DNA from: Hellea sp965224755 | GTDB taxonomy: Bacteria > Pseudomonadota > Alphaproteobacteria > Caulobacterales > Maricaulaceae | Assembly: GCA_965224755.1 (NCBI GenBank) | Contig: OZ245061.1 | Span: 372,001 to 436,000, forward strand | Length of the DNA: 64,000 nucleotides | Direction: 5' to 3' | In this document: piece after piece, positions 36,893 to 45,202 of the stretch | Layout: every line of letters begins with the position of its first letter | How positions within the stretch are numbered: the first letter of the stretch is position 1 | The notes under the pieces: generated by a model | What the model saw: only the letters and a program-made list of their open reading frames with translations | The model's database searches: none | Told to the model about the DNA's origin: nothing | Translations under genes and position numbers: made by a program

Positions 36893-38353
36893 ATGAAAAA
36901 ACAGATTTTATCTTTGTTGGGCGGAGCCTTGGTTTTGGGCGGGGTGAGTGCGGCCCCGGACTACGCTCTAGCTAAAGACCCGCTATTTTCTATTCCGGGC
37001 AAAAGCCGGGTTGTGCCGGACTCGCAAGCGCAAGTGCAGCTGTCTTATTCGCCTGTGGTCAAACAGACTGCGCCCGCCGTGGTCAATGTCTTTACCTCGC
37101 GCACTGTGCGCACGCGCCGCCGCTCGTCATTCTTTGACGAAATGTTCGGCATGCGCCGGGCGCCGCAGGAACGCACGCAAAGCTCGCTCGGCTCCGGCGT
37201 GATTGTGCGTAGTCACGGCATTATCGTCACTAATGCCCATGTCGTTAAAGGCGCGGACGAGCTTAAAATTGTGCTTAATGATCGCCGCGAATTTGAAGCC
37301 ACAGTCATCGCGCAGGACGAGGATATCGACATCGCCGTGCTGAAAATTGACACCAAGGGCGAGCGCCTGCCGAGTCTTCCCATCCTCGGCGCGTCTAATT
37401 CGGGGGGCGACGGCACTATAGAAATCGGCGATATTGTCCTTGCCATCGGCAATCCCTTCGGCGTTGGCCAGACCGTGACCAGCGGCATTGTCTCTGCGTT
37501 GGGCCGCACTAACGTAACCGATACATCGTCCTTTATTCAAACCGACGCGGCGGTTAATCCCGGTAATTCGGGCGGGGCTTTGGTTAATCTCTCCGGCGAG
37601 CTTATTGGCGTTAATACGGCGATTTTCTCCCGCTCCGGCGGCTCTAACGGTATTGGCTTTGCTATCCCAGCCGAGCTTGTTGCCCGGGCGGTGGACAGCG
37701 CCATTTCCGAAGGCCGTATCGTGCGCCCGTGGATTGGCGCGCGCACCAACGCCGTGGACGCAACCATGGCCTCTGCGTTGGGGCTGGATCGTTCCAAAGG
37801 CGCAGTAATCAATGATATTTACAAAGGCGGCCCGGCCGATAAAGCCGGGCTTGAAAAAGGCGACGTTATTCTTTCCGTCGGCGGCACGGACGTTAATGAT
37901 GATAGCGGGCTTCGCTTTAAATTGGCGACATTGCGGCGCGGACAGAAAACCAGCGTTAATATCTGGCGCGATGGCCGCGAGCGCACGATATCCGTCCGCG
38001 CCGACACGCCGCAAGAAAGTCCGGCCCGGGACGAGCGGCGGCTGGAAGGCTACCACCCGCTGGACGGCGCTGTGGTGGTCAATATGTCGCCTGCGCTGGG
38101 CGAAGAGCTTGGTTTTGATCCCTATGTCAAAGGCGTTATGGTGATGAAAGTCGAACGCGGCAGCGCGGCCAATTATAACCGCTTGCGCCCCGGTGATTTT
38201 ATTGTCGGCATAGGCGAGGATGATATCGTCTCGGCCCGCCAATTGGACGCGCTTCTGCTCTCATCCGGCGCGGAAACGGAGTGGGATATTTCCGTTGACC
38301 GCAATGGCCGTATCGGCACGCTCCCTATCCGCTATCTGCCGCGAGAGAATTAG
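36893..38353 (+). CDS. Do/DegP-family periplasmic serine protease (HtrA)
   Basis: A 486-residue HtrA protease-chaperone for misfolded envelope proteins. The signal peptide ends near DYALA (residue 27). The catalytic triad is His 116 (VTNAHVV), Asp 146 (DEDIDIAVL) and Ser 226 (NPGNSGGAL). Two PDZ domains follow (about 290-370 with KGGPADKAGLEKGDVI, and about 390-480 with VERGSAANYNRLRPGDFIVG). The Q-linker RTRRRSSFFDEMFGM resembles the LA loop. The ATG at 36893 begins the signal peptide; an upstream in-frame start at 36857 is less likely. Confidence 0.93.
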   Translation: MKKQILSLLGGALVLGGVSAAPDYALAKDPLFSIPGKSRVVPDSQAQVQLSYSPVVKQTAPAVVNVFTSRTVRTRRRSSFFDEMFGMRRAPQERTQSSLGSGVIVRSHGIIVTNAHVVKGADELKIVLNDRREFEATVIAQDEDIDIAVLKIDTKGERLPSLPILGASNSGGDGTIEIGDIVLAIGNPFGVGQTVTSGIVSALGRTNVTDTSSFIQTDAAVNPGNSGGALVNLSGELIGVNTAIFSRSGGSNGIGFAIPAELVARAVDSAISEGRIVRPWIGARTNAVDATMASALGLDRSKGAVINDIYKGGPADKAGLEKGDVILSVGGTDVNDDSGLRFKLATLRRGQKTSVNIWRDGRERTISVRADTPQESPARDERRLEGYHPLDGAVVVNMSPALGEELGFDPYVKGVMVMKVERGSAANYNRLRPGDFIVGIGEDDIVSARQLDALLLSSGAETEWDISVDRNGRIGTLPIRYLPREN

Positions 38354-38361
38354 GGCTTACC

Positions 38362-38484
38362 CTGTCATATTCCGCATATCATGTTCCCCGCCCCCGCGCG
38401 GGGACCTCCCTGCGTTTATTCACAGCACTCCAATGCGGGAGGTCCCGGCTAAAAGCCGGGAACAGGGGAAAGCTGGAATGACAG
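38362..38484. repeat. Intergenic palindromic element (TGTCAT type)
   Basis: CTGTCATATTCC at 38362-38373 is inverted against GGAATGACAG at 38475-38484 with one extra base. An inner stem pairs GGGACCTCCC (38401-38410) with GGGAGGTCCC (near 38437-38446). It lies between the protease gene and gyrB. Confidence 0.7.
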
Positions 38485-38581
38485 ATCAAGAAGCCTTGAG
38501 CCTAGGATAAAGCCGTGCATTTACCTGCATAATGCCCTATATTTCTCTCTGAATATGACCTGATTCGTGAAAGAAGCCCTT

Positions 38582-41017
38582 ATGGCCGAACCTGTTGAGC
38601 AAGAGCCTGAATATGGCGCTGATAGTATCAAAGTCCTTAAGGGGCTGGACGCGGTGCGCAAGCGCCCCGGCATGTATATTGGCGATACCGATGACGGCTC
38701 GGGCCTGCACCATATGGTCTATGAAGTTGTCGATAATGCAATTGACGAGAGCCTCGCCGGCCATGCTGACCGCGTCGAAGTTATCTTGCACAGTGACGGT
38801 TCGTGCTCAGTTAGCGATAATGGCCGCGGCATCCCCGTCGATATCCACGAAGAAGAAGGTATTTCTGCCGCCGAAGTGATTATGACCCAGCTTCATGCGG
38901 GCGGGAAATTTGACCAAAATTCCTATAAAGTCTCCGGCGGCCTTCACGGGGTTGGCGTTTCGGTTGTCAACGCGCTTTCGGTTTTACTCCAGCTCACCAT
39001 TTGGCGGAATGGCAAAGAGCATTATATGGAATTCAAACATGGCGACGCGGCGGCCTCGCTTAAGATCGTGGGCGAGGCGCCTCAGGACAAGCGCCGCGAC
39101 GGGAGTGTAAAAACTTTGACCGGCACTAAAGTGCGGTTCTTGCCAAGTGAAGAGACCTTCACCATGGTGGAATTTGACCGCAATACGCTTGAGCGCCGCT
39201 TGCGCGAACTCGCCTTCCTCAATTCAGGGGTGATGATTATCCTCACGGACGAGCGCCCCGAAGACGACATCGTCACCGAGCTTTATTATGAAGGCGGGAT
39301 AGAGGCCTTTGTCCTCCATCTTGATTCCAATAAAATGGGCATTCTCGAAAAGCCGATTTCGGTCATGCGCGAAGTGGACGGTATTACCGTTGAAGCCGCT
39401 TTGTGGTGGAATGACGGCTATCACGAAAATGTCCGCTGCTTTACCAACAATATTCCGCAGCGCGACGGCGGCACGCATTTGGCGGGCTTTCGCGGAGCGC
39501 TTACAAGAACGGTGAATAAATATGCGGCCAGTTCCGGCGTGGCCAAACGCGAAAAAGTTACGATTTCGGGCGATGATGCGCGCGAAGGCCTGACCTGTGT
39601 GCTCTCGGTTAAAGTGCCAGATCCGAAATTTTCCAGCCAGACCAAAGACAAATTGGTCTCCTCCGAAGTTCGCCCCGTGGTCGAGAGCGCGATGAACGCC
39701 GCTTTGGGCGAATGGTTCGAAGAAAACCCGGTCGAAGCTAAACGCCTGATGACGAAAATCGCCGAGGCTGCCGCCGCCCGCGAAGCCGCCCGCCGCGCGC
39801 GTGATTTGACACGCAAGAAATCAGGGCTGGACGTGGCCTCGCTCCCCGGCAAGCTTGCCGATTGTCAGGAGCGCGACCCGGCTCTGTCCGAAATTTTCAT
39901 CGTGGAGGGGGATTCTGCCGGAGGCTCTGCCAAACAGGCGCGCGACCGCCAGAACCAAGCTATTTTGCCGCTCAAAGGTAAAATCCTCAATGTCGAGCGC
40001 GCCCGTTTTGACCGCATGCTCGGCAGTCAGGAAATCGGCACTATGATTACGGCGCTGGGCACCGGCATTGGCCGCGATGATTTTGACGCTGATAAAGCCC
40101 GCTACCACAAAATTGTCATCATGACTGACGCCGATGTTGACGGCGCTCATATCCGTACTTTGTTGCTGACTTTTTTCTATCGCCAAATGCCGGAGCTGAT
40201 CGAGCGCGGCTATCTCTATATCGCTCAGCCGCCGCTCTATAAGGTCGAGCGCGGTAAGAGCGCGCAATATCTCAAAGACCAAGACGAGCTTGATGATTAT
40301 CTCATCGAGGCCGGTTCTAAAGACGCAACGCTAACACTGGATAGCGGTGATGTCGTGGCGGGCGAAGACCTCAAACGTATCGCCAAAGACGCGCTGAAAG
40401 TGCAAAGCGTGATTAACCGCATGAAACACCGCGCCCCCGATAGCGCCATAGCCCAACTCGCTATTGCCGGAGCGCTAAATATTGAGGAAAGCCAAGGCGC
40501 GATTGACAGGGCTGTAGAGCGCCTCGACATGATCGCCGATGAGGGCGAGGACGGCTGGAAAGGCCGTTATGACGAAGACGGCGCCATGGTGCTGGAGCGC
40601 GAAGTGCGCGGCGTGACTGACCGTATCATCCTGCGCCCGGGCTTTAGAGATAGTTCCGATGCTCGCCGCCTCAATAAATTATCCCCGGCTTTGGCCGAGA
40701 CTTATTCGGGCCAAGCCAGTTTCCGCCGCAGCGAGGACGAGCCGATCATCGTCGGCGGCCCGGCGCAACTGCTTGAGGTGATTTTCGCGGGCGGGAGAAA
40801 GGGCTTCAAAATCCAGCGCTATAAAGGCCTCGGCGAGATGAACCCTGACCAGCTCTGGGAAACCACACTGGACGCCAATGCGAGGAGCCTATTGCAAGTC
40901 AAAATCGGAGCCGCAGATGCCAGCGATGATCTGTTCACAAAACTGATGGGCGACGTGGTCGAGCCAAGACGGGATTTTATTATTGAGCATGCGCTAGAGG
41001 CGGATGTGGATAGTTAA
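38582..41017 (+). CDS. gyrB: DNA gyrase subunit B
   Basis: An 811-residue gyrase B. The GHKL ATPase shows EVVDNAIDES (N-box), DNGRGIPVDIHEEEG and SGGLHGVGVSVVNALS (lid). The transducer follows, then the TOPRIM domain with EGDSAGGSAKQARDRQ and DADVDGAHIRTLLL, and the C-terminal NPDQLWETTLD...MGDVVEPRRDFI block. ATG at 38582 (MAEPVEQ) is preferred to a GTG at 38567. Its last 60 codons (40838-41017) have a second, decayed copy at 42878-43057, so this 3' end was probably involved in an insertion or allele exchange. Confidence 0.96.
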   Translation: MAEPVEQEPEYGADSIKVLKGLDAVRKRPGMYIGDTDDGSGLHHMVYEVVDNAIDESLAGHADRVEVILHSDGSCSVSDNGRGIPVDIHEEEGISAAEVIMTQLHAGGKFDQNSYKVSGGLHGVGVSVVNALSVLLQLTIWRNGKEHYMEFKHGDAAASLKIVGEAPQDKRRDGSVKTLTGTKVRFLPSEETFTMVEFDRNTLERRLRELAFLNSGVMIILTDERPEDDIVTELYYEGGIEAFVLHLDSNKMGILEKPISVMREVDGITVEAALWWNDGYHENVRCFTNNIPQRDGGTHLAGFRGALTRTVNKYAASSGVAKREKVTISGDDAREGLTCVLSVKVPDPKFSSQTKDKLVSSEVRPVVESAMNAALGEWFEENPVEAKRLMTKIAEAAAAREAARRARDLTRKKSGLDVASLPGKLADCQERDPALSEIFIVEGDSAGGSAKQARDRQNQAILPLKGKILNVERARFDRMLGSQEIGTMITALGTGIGRDDFDADKARYHKIVIMTDADVDGAHIRTLLLTFFYRQMPELIERGYLYIAQPPLYKVERGKSAQYLKDQDELDDYLIEAGSKDATLTLDSGDVVAGEDLKRIAKDALKVQSVINRMKHRAPDSAIAQLAIAGALNIEESQGAIDRAVERLDMIADEGEDGWKGRYDEDGAMVLEREVRGVTDRIILRPGFRDSSDARRLNKLSPALAETYSGQASFRRSEDEPIIVGGPAQLLEVIFAGGRKGFKIQRYKGLGEMNPDQLWETTLDANARSLLQVKIGAADASDDLFTKLMGDVVEPRRDFIIEHALEADVDS

Positions 41018-41029
41018 AAGTATAATCTT

Positions 41030-42067
41030 ATGTCATTCCGATCTTTGCTCCTTAACGCTGACCGTAACCAGGTTAGAAGGATAGTTCAATTATTAGAGAA
41101 TCTATCCAATCCAAGTGTTAGAGAAACCGAATTACAAGAATTGACAACCTTATATCCTTACTTGAATACGATGCCCCACCGCGCACACCTTGGTCGCCTG
41201 ACTAACGGTTGGTTTGATTTGCAAAACTTGATATTAATTTTACAAAGACAATTAAGCCTCCAACCCACAACTAACCAAACAATCAGCTCTTCCGTTTTGA
41301 TAACCTTATTAGAGCAGTTAGAATATCATGGATTAGTTACAAAGAATTGGTATGGCAACAACGGCCCAGAATACTTAATTCAGCAAGGGATGTTTCAAGC
41401 ACATAGGCGCGCTAGAATTGTTGATTATGTAGTTTTTGGTATCAATTACTTACTCGAAGATATTAGAAATTCAGTGCCCGCGATTAACATTCGCAGGCCA
41501 GATCAAGACATTAATTGTGGAACAGGTTCCTTAATTAGCGTTGTAGATGGGTTTATGTTGTTAACGAATAGGCACATAGTTGAGAATAATGAAATAGTTT
41601 CAATCCAGGCGGGGTCGCTTACATACGATGTATTAAACGATCCGATATTGTGCGAAACAGATGATTTAGCTCTCGTTCCAGTTAACCGCCCCAATGGAAC
41701 AAGCGTGCTTTCCATGACGCCTGACTTACCAATATTGAGTTCTGTTATATCAATTGGGTATCCTCGCATTCCAACTGCTGCTGCACAATACGCCTTGGCT
41801 CATCGAGGTGAAATAAATGGAGCGATAACAGACCGTAACGGTAGAGAGTTTATCACTATATCAAACCTTGTGAGTCCAGGAAATAGCGGTGGGCCAATTC
41901 TCAATGAAAAAGGGGAGATTGTAGGTGTTGTAACTCAGTCGGCCTTTGGCGAGTCTAGGACTGCTAGTGCGGCGGCGGGCACATACTCCAGTACTTATCA
42001 TTTAGCCATACCTCCTAGTGTAATCATCCAGTTCATTCGTGAGGCTTCAAACAGTATTCAAACATAG
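41030..42067 (+). CDS. Trypsin-like serine protease with unfamiliar N-terminal helical domain
   Basis: A 345-residue protein, no signal peptide, markedly AT-rich compared with gyrB just upstream. The C-terminal part (about 150-345) is a chymotrypsin-fold protease with His 182 (LTNRH), Asp 211 or 212 (CETDDLALV) and Ser 286 (SPGNSGGP). Residues 1-140 form a helical region starting LLLNADRNQVRRIVQLLENL, reminiscent of adaptor domains that precede effector proteases in bacterial conflict systems, though I cannot name it. Being cytoplasmic, alone and flanked by a duplicated gyrB end, it looks like cargo of a mobile or defence-related insertion. No ribosome site is evident. Confidence 0.75.
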   Translation: MSFRSLLLNADRNQVRRIVQLLENLSNPSVRETELQELTTLYPYLNTMPHRAHLGRLTNGWFDLQNLILILQRQLSLQPTTNQTISSSVLITLLEQLEYHGLVTKNWYGNNGPEYLIQQGMFQAHRRARIVDYVVFGINYLLEDIRNSVPAINIRRPDQDINCGTGSLISVVDGFMLLTNRHIVENNEIVSIQAGSLTYDVLNDPILCETDDLALVPVNRPNGTSVLSMTPDLPILSSVISIGYPRIPTAAAQYALAHRGEINGAITDRNGREFITISNLVSPGNSGGPILNEKGEIVGVVTQSAFGESRTASAAAGTYSSTYHLAIPPSVIIQFIREASNSIQT

Positions 42068-42176
42068 GCCGGATAGAATGAACGAATTCCGACATCCGAA
42101 CGTGCTTCAAAGGTGAAATGTCAGGTTTCGTTTCGCTCTACCTTCCCTACTTTTTTGTCATACAAATAGGCAATCA

Positions 42177-42305
42177 CCGGAACCCCTCATCCGACCCTTC
42201 GGGCCACCTTCTCCCTATGGGAGAAGGACAGGCAAGCGGAGAATTGGCCCCTATCCGCCTTCTCCCATAGGGAGAAGGTCCCGACAGGGGGATGAGGGGT
42301 TCCGG
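42177..42305. repeat. Palindromic element with perfect 16-bp arms
   Basis: CCGGAACCCCTCATCC (42177-42192) and GGATGAGGGGTTCCGG (42290-42305) are perfect inverted arms. Two internal copies of the CCTTCTCCC-TAT/ATA-GGGAGAAGG hairpin lie near 42208-42228 and 42259-42279. This CCCCTCATCC/CCTTCTCCC type is common in alphaproteobacterial genomes. It sits inside the gyrB-flanked segment. Confidence 0.85.
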
Positions 42306-42342
42306 AATTATCTGATTGGCGCTGAACGCCGAGGAGTGCCTA

Positions 42343-42681
42343 TTACCGCATTGTCTTTGCGGCGTTGAGCATCATGTCATTCATGACATTGACTTCTTTT
42401 TGCACATCTCTTTGAACGGCTTGGTGCATCTTGGTTTGGGCGTCGTCAAAATCGCGCTGGGCTTCACGTTGAATGCAATCGATATAAATTTCAATATCCC
42501 GCGCATAGGCCATGAGGCGGTCTTCCGATGACAGGCTTGATATGGACGGTCTTGGAATAGGTTTCGGACATTCCGTGCTTTTCCACTTGAAGTCGGAGGA
42601 GGTATCGGTGCGCGTAATCTCTCCGGCTTGGGCGGGCACCGTGAGCGCGAATAGTAAAAACAGGGGTATAATATATTTCAT
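42343..42681 (-). CDS. Small secreted helical protein
   Basis: A 112-residue protein with a clear signal peptide (residues 1-19, VPAQAG). The mature part has two cysteines (STECPKP, IYIDCIQ) and a long helix rich in Asp, Gln and Met. I do not recognise a family. It lies within the gyrB-flanked segment, on the opposite strand to the protease gene, and its base composition is closer to the chromosome than to the protease. Confidence 0.65.
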   Translation of the reverse strand: MKYIIPLFLLFALTVPAQAGEITRTDTSSDFKWKSTECPKPIPRPSISSLSSEDRLMAYARDIEIYIDCIQREAQRDFDDAQTKMHQAVQRDVQKEVNVMNDMMLNAAKTMR

Positions 42682-42796
42682 ACAACTGTTCTAAGGGCTA
42701 AAGTTGCGATTTCCAACCTTATTTAGCACTGCTGCCTTACCTACCGCCTATTCGTATGGTGGATGGCTCGCTTGGATAAGGTCTACCCATCCCGTC

Positions 42797-42866
42797 ATTA
42801 CAAGGCTCGTTCTTGTAATCCATCACCGAATCAATTGATAAAAAGAGGGGCCGCAATTGGTTGCGG
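42797..42866. repeat. Two hairpins beside the gyrB remnant
   Basis: ATTACAAG (42797-42804) and CTTGTAAT (42812-42819) form a perfect 8-bp stem with a 7-base loop. CCGCAA-TTGG-TTGCGG at 42851-42866 is a second hairpin ending 12 bases before the gyrB remnant. They could be part of the junction of an insertion, or an unrelated palindromic repeat. Confidence 0.45.
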
Positions 42867-42877
42867 GGTCTTAATTT

Positions 42878-43057
42878 ATGAGCCCCGACCAGCTCCAGGA
42901 AACCACGCCGGACGCCGATGCGAGGAGCCTGTTGCAAGTCAAAATCGGAGCGGCAGATGCGAGCGATGCTCTGTTCACAAAACTGATGGGCGACGTGGTC
43001 GAGCCAAGGCGCGACTTTATTATTGAGCATGCGCTAGAGGCGGATGTGGATAGTTAG
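42878..43057 (+). pseudogene. Decayed duplicate of the gyrB 3' end
   Basis: These 180 bases align without gaps to gyrB 40838-41017, exactly 2040 bases apart, with 15 substitutions (about 92% identity). The similarity starts at an ATG and stops at the stop codon. Codons conserved in all GyrB proteins are damaged here (Trp to Gln in QLWETT, Leu to Pro, Asn to Ser), while nine changes are silent, including TAA to TAG. The downstream copy is therefore a remnant with its own history. It marks the far edge of the segment that carries the AT-rich protease. Confidence 0.9.
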
Positions 43058-43181
43058 AGACTTGCGGCTACCACTGCTACAGAAAACCACGGCGATATTG
43101 ACGTGATGGCCGAGCCGCCCGCGCGGTGAAGGGCAGAGAGATAAGCCGCCGAATGACGCCTTATCTCATTTGTAGGACGTG

Positions 43182-43574
43182 TTATTTTTGCGCCAAACGT
43201 ATCGTCAGCGCCGCTTTATTTGCCTTTGCCGGGGCGTAACCCGGGCGTAATTCCAGCGCGGCGAAGCAGGCCGCTTGGGCCTTGTCCATCATTTCGAGCT
43301 TGGCATAGGCGGCGCAGAGATTGGACTGGGCGATCCCGGCCTTGCGGGCTGAGAGAGAGGATTTAAGCGCCGCGCGGTGAAAGCTCACGGATTTGCTGTA
43401 ATCGCCCTTTTTAAAGGCGGAGACACCGGCGCGGATTTTACCGTCCGTCGTGCTGGTGACGGAGAAGCCATCGGTCATCTCTGCGGCCATGGCACTGGCA
43501 GCAGGGAGGGCGACGGAGAGAGTCAGGGCAGTCATGACCGCCATGGCAGGTTTTCTAAAGTTTCTATAAGTCAT
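43182..43574 (-). CDS. Secreted TPR-like small protein
   Basis: A 130-residue protein with a signal peptide (ending ASAMAAE, about residue 32). Two or three helix pairs of TPR type follow: IRAGVSAFKKGDYSKSVSFH, IAQSNLCAAYAKLEMMDKA and CFAALELRPGYAPAKANKAAL. Such proteins bind partners in the periplasm. The start at 43574 has AAAGGA upstream. It is divergent from the LysR-type regulator gene across 90 bases and is a reasonable target for it. Confidence 0.75.
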   Translation of the reverse strand: MTYRNFRKPAMAVMTALTLSVALPAASAMAAEMTDGFSVTSTTDGKIRAGVSAFKKGDYSKSVSFHRAALKSSLSARKAGIAQSNLCAAYAKLEMMDKAQAACFAALELRPGYAPAKANKAALTIRLAQK

Positions 43575-43629
43575 ATCGTTTTCCTTTCGTGTGACTATTC
43601 CCATATAGATAATTCAAAAAAGAATGGAA

Positions 43630-43657
43630 TTGACAAAATTTGTATATAAGTTATACA
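43630..43657 (+). promoter_or_regulatory. Promoter of the LysR gene, possibly leaderless
   Basis: A consensus -35 TTGACA (43630-43635) and -10 TATACA (43652-43657) are spaced 16 bases apart, only 7 bases before the ATG at 43665. Transcription would begin at or next to the start codon. A small dyad GTATA-TAAGT-TATAC (43642-43656) overlaps the -10 and could be the regulator's own site. Confidence 0.6.
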
Positions 43658-43664
43658 CTTCTGT

Positions 43665-44675
43665 ATGAACAGCTGGTCAGACTATCCAATATTATTAGCC
43701 GTCGCCGAAACGGGGAGCCTGACGGCGGCCGGACGAAAGCTGGGTATGAGCCAACCCACGGTCGGGCGGCGCATCCGCGCACTTGAAGAGCATTTCGGCA
43801 CGGCGCTGCTTAAAAAAGAAAATGGGGTGCTGACCCCGACAAGTTTCGGCCATTCTATGCTCGACCATATTCGCCGCATGGGCGATGAGGCCGCCGCGAT
43901 TAACCGCAGTTCGGCGACGCTAGAGCATTCTCTGGCTGGGCCCGTCCGGATTTCAGCTACGGAAGGGTTGGGAACAGATTGGGTACCGGCCGCCATTCAG
44001 CTGTTTAGGCAATCCCACCCGGATATCTTGCTCGACATGGAAATCGGCTATGAGGCCTCAAATTTGGCCCAACGCGAAGCCGATATTGCGCTGCGCTGGA
44101 TGGGGCCCGGCAGCCAAAATAGCTTGATTGGACGAAAAGTTGCCGATGTCGCTTTTGGCTTATTTGCCTCTGAAGACTATATTGCCCGCCGCCCGGAAAA
44201 GCTTGTCACCAAAGATGACCTCGCGGATCATGACAGCATATTGCTCCGTATTCAGCAAAGCGATTATGTCTGGCCCACGCACGACGATACTGGCAGTTAC
44301 TATCCGCATGGGCGAATGACGTTTCGCTCCAATAGTCTTCAAGCACACCAAAGAGCGATTGCTCAAGGTTACGGGATTGGAATTTTACCGCTATGCTCTA
44401 TCGTAGCTACGCCTAATTTAGTGCGCATTCTCCCCGAGGAAACCCATCATGAGGATCTCTGGATTGTCGCCCATGAAGACTTGACCAAGAGCACGCGCAT
44501 TCGCGCCGTCTTTGATTTTTTGGTCGATGCCATCCTAAAAGACCGGGCGTTTTTCTATCTTGGAGAACCGTCCATCTTTGAAGCGGGGCAATCTTTAACC
44601 TGCGGCGGCGCCCAAGCGGATAGCCCGGACCATGCGCATGTGCTGGAGCCCCGCAAGCTGGAAGTCGCCGAATAG
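43665..44675 (+). CDS. LysR family transcriptional regulator
   Basis: A 336-residue LysR-type regulator. The N-terminal winged helix is typical (YPILLAVAETGSLTAAGRKL, MSQPTVGRRIRALEEHFG), followed by a linker and a periplasmic-binding-protein-like effector domain (about 95-300). The C-terminal tail (about 305-336) is longer than usual. It lacks a clear Shine-Dalgarno sequence, consistent with a leaderless mRNA. It is divergent from the secreted TPR-like gene, the usual arrangement for a LysR regulator and its target. Confidence 0.9.
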   Translation: MNSWSDYPILLAVAETGSLTAAGRKLGMSQPTVGRRIRALEEHFGTALLKKENGVLTPTSFGHSMLDHIRRMGDEAAAINRSSATLEHSLAGPVRISATEGLGTDWVPAAIQLFRQSHPDILLDMEIGYEASNLAQREADIALRWMGPGSQNSLIGRKVADVAFGLFASEDYIARRPEKLVTKDDLADHDSILLRIQQSDYVWPTHDDTGSYYPHGRMTFRSNSLQAHQRAIAQGYGIGILPLCSIVATPNLVRILPEETHHEDLWIVAHEDLTKSTRIRAVFDFLVDAILKDRAFFYLGEPSIFEAGQSLTCGGAQADSPDHAHVLEPRKLEVAE

Positions 44676-44691
44676 GCTTTATCAGCGCATA

Positions 44692-44721
44692 AAAAAACCG
44701 CCAATGCAAGCTGACGGTTTT
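44692..44721. terminator. Bidirectional terminator
   Basis: AAAACCG and CGGTTTT bracket a GC-containing hairpin between the convergent LysR and YegP genes, with A-run and T-run on either side. Confidence 0.65.
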
Positions 44722-44741
44722 TAGTCTTAATGTTGGAACGA

Positions 44742-45071
44742 CTACATGCCATTGCGCTGGGCATTAGACTCAGCATCTTTCTTGGATTTATAGCTCTCCG
44801 ATGAAGCGCCTGTAATCTCGCCGTTGGTCGCGGTGCGTCTCCAGCGAAACTCGCCGCGCTTGTCTTTATAGACTTCCCATTTGTCTTTGCTGCCCATGCC
44901 GTCCGGATTACCGTCCATGCCGTGGCGCTGCGCATTTTTCTTGCAATCAGGCTTTTTGGTATAGCCTTCGCATGACGCGCCGACGATCAGGCCGTTAGTC
45001 GCCTTGCGGCGCCAGCGATGCTCGCTGCGCTTATCTGTGTACATTTCCCACTTATCGTTTTCACCTGCCAT
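44742..45071 (-). CDS. YegP-like tandem DUF1508 protein
   Basis: A 109-residue protein made of two DUF1508/YegP units. The first is KWEMYTDKRSEHRWRRKATN, the second KWEVYKDKRGEFRWRRTATN, each followed by G-x-I/V-x-G-A-S and a helix ending NAQR(H/N)GM. The family forms a small symmetric fold; its function is not established, though it is often stress-linked. Length matches E. coli YegP (110 aa). Confidence 0.93.
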   Translation of the reverse strand: MAGENDKWEMYTDKRSEHRWRRKATNGLIVGASCEGYTKKPDCKKNAQRHGMDGNPDGMGSKDKWEVYKDKRGEFRWRRTATNGEITGASSESYKSKKDAESNAQRNGM

Positions 45072-45202
45072 GTAGTTCTCCCCTTATAATGACAGGCGTT
45101 GTCATAAACACATAAAATGCCTTTGTGAAGCGGACTCTCGAAAAAAGCGAAATAGGGCCCTCTATCACTAGTAGATGTTGTAAAATTGTGACATGAGGTG
45201 GC

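Noticed and set aside
37127..38242. 371-codon minus-strand open frame opposite the DegP gene
   Set aside because: No recognisable protein features, and the plus strand encodes a complete HtrA protease.
42177..42305. Possible CRISPR-like or IS end structure
   Set aside because: There is one inverted-arm unit, no regular spacers and no transposase; it fits a known type of dispersed palindrome.
42763..43026. 87-codon frame across the gyrB remnant
   Set aside because: It only reads the duplicated gyrB end in another frame.
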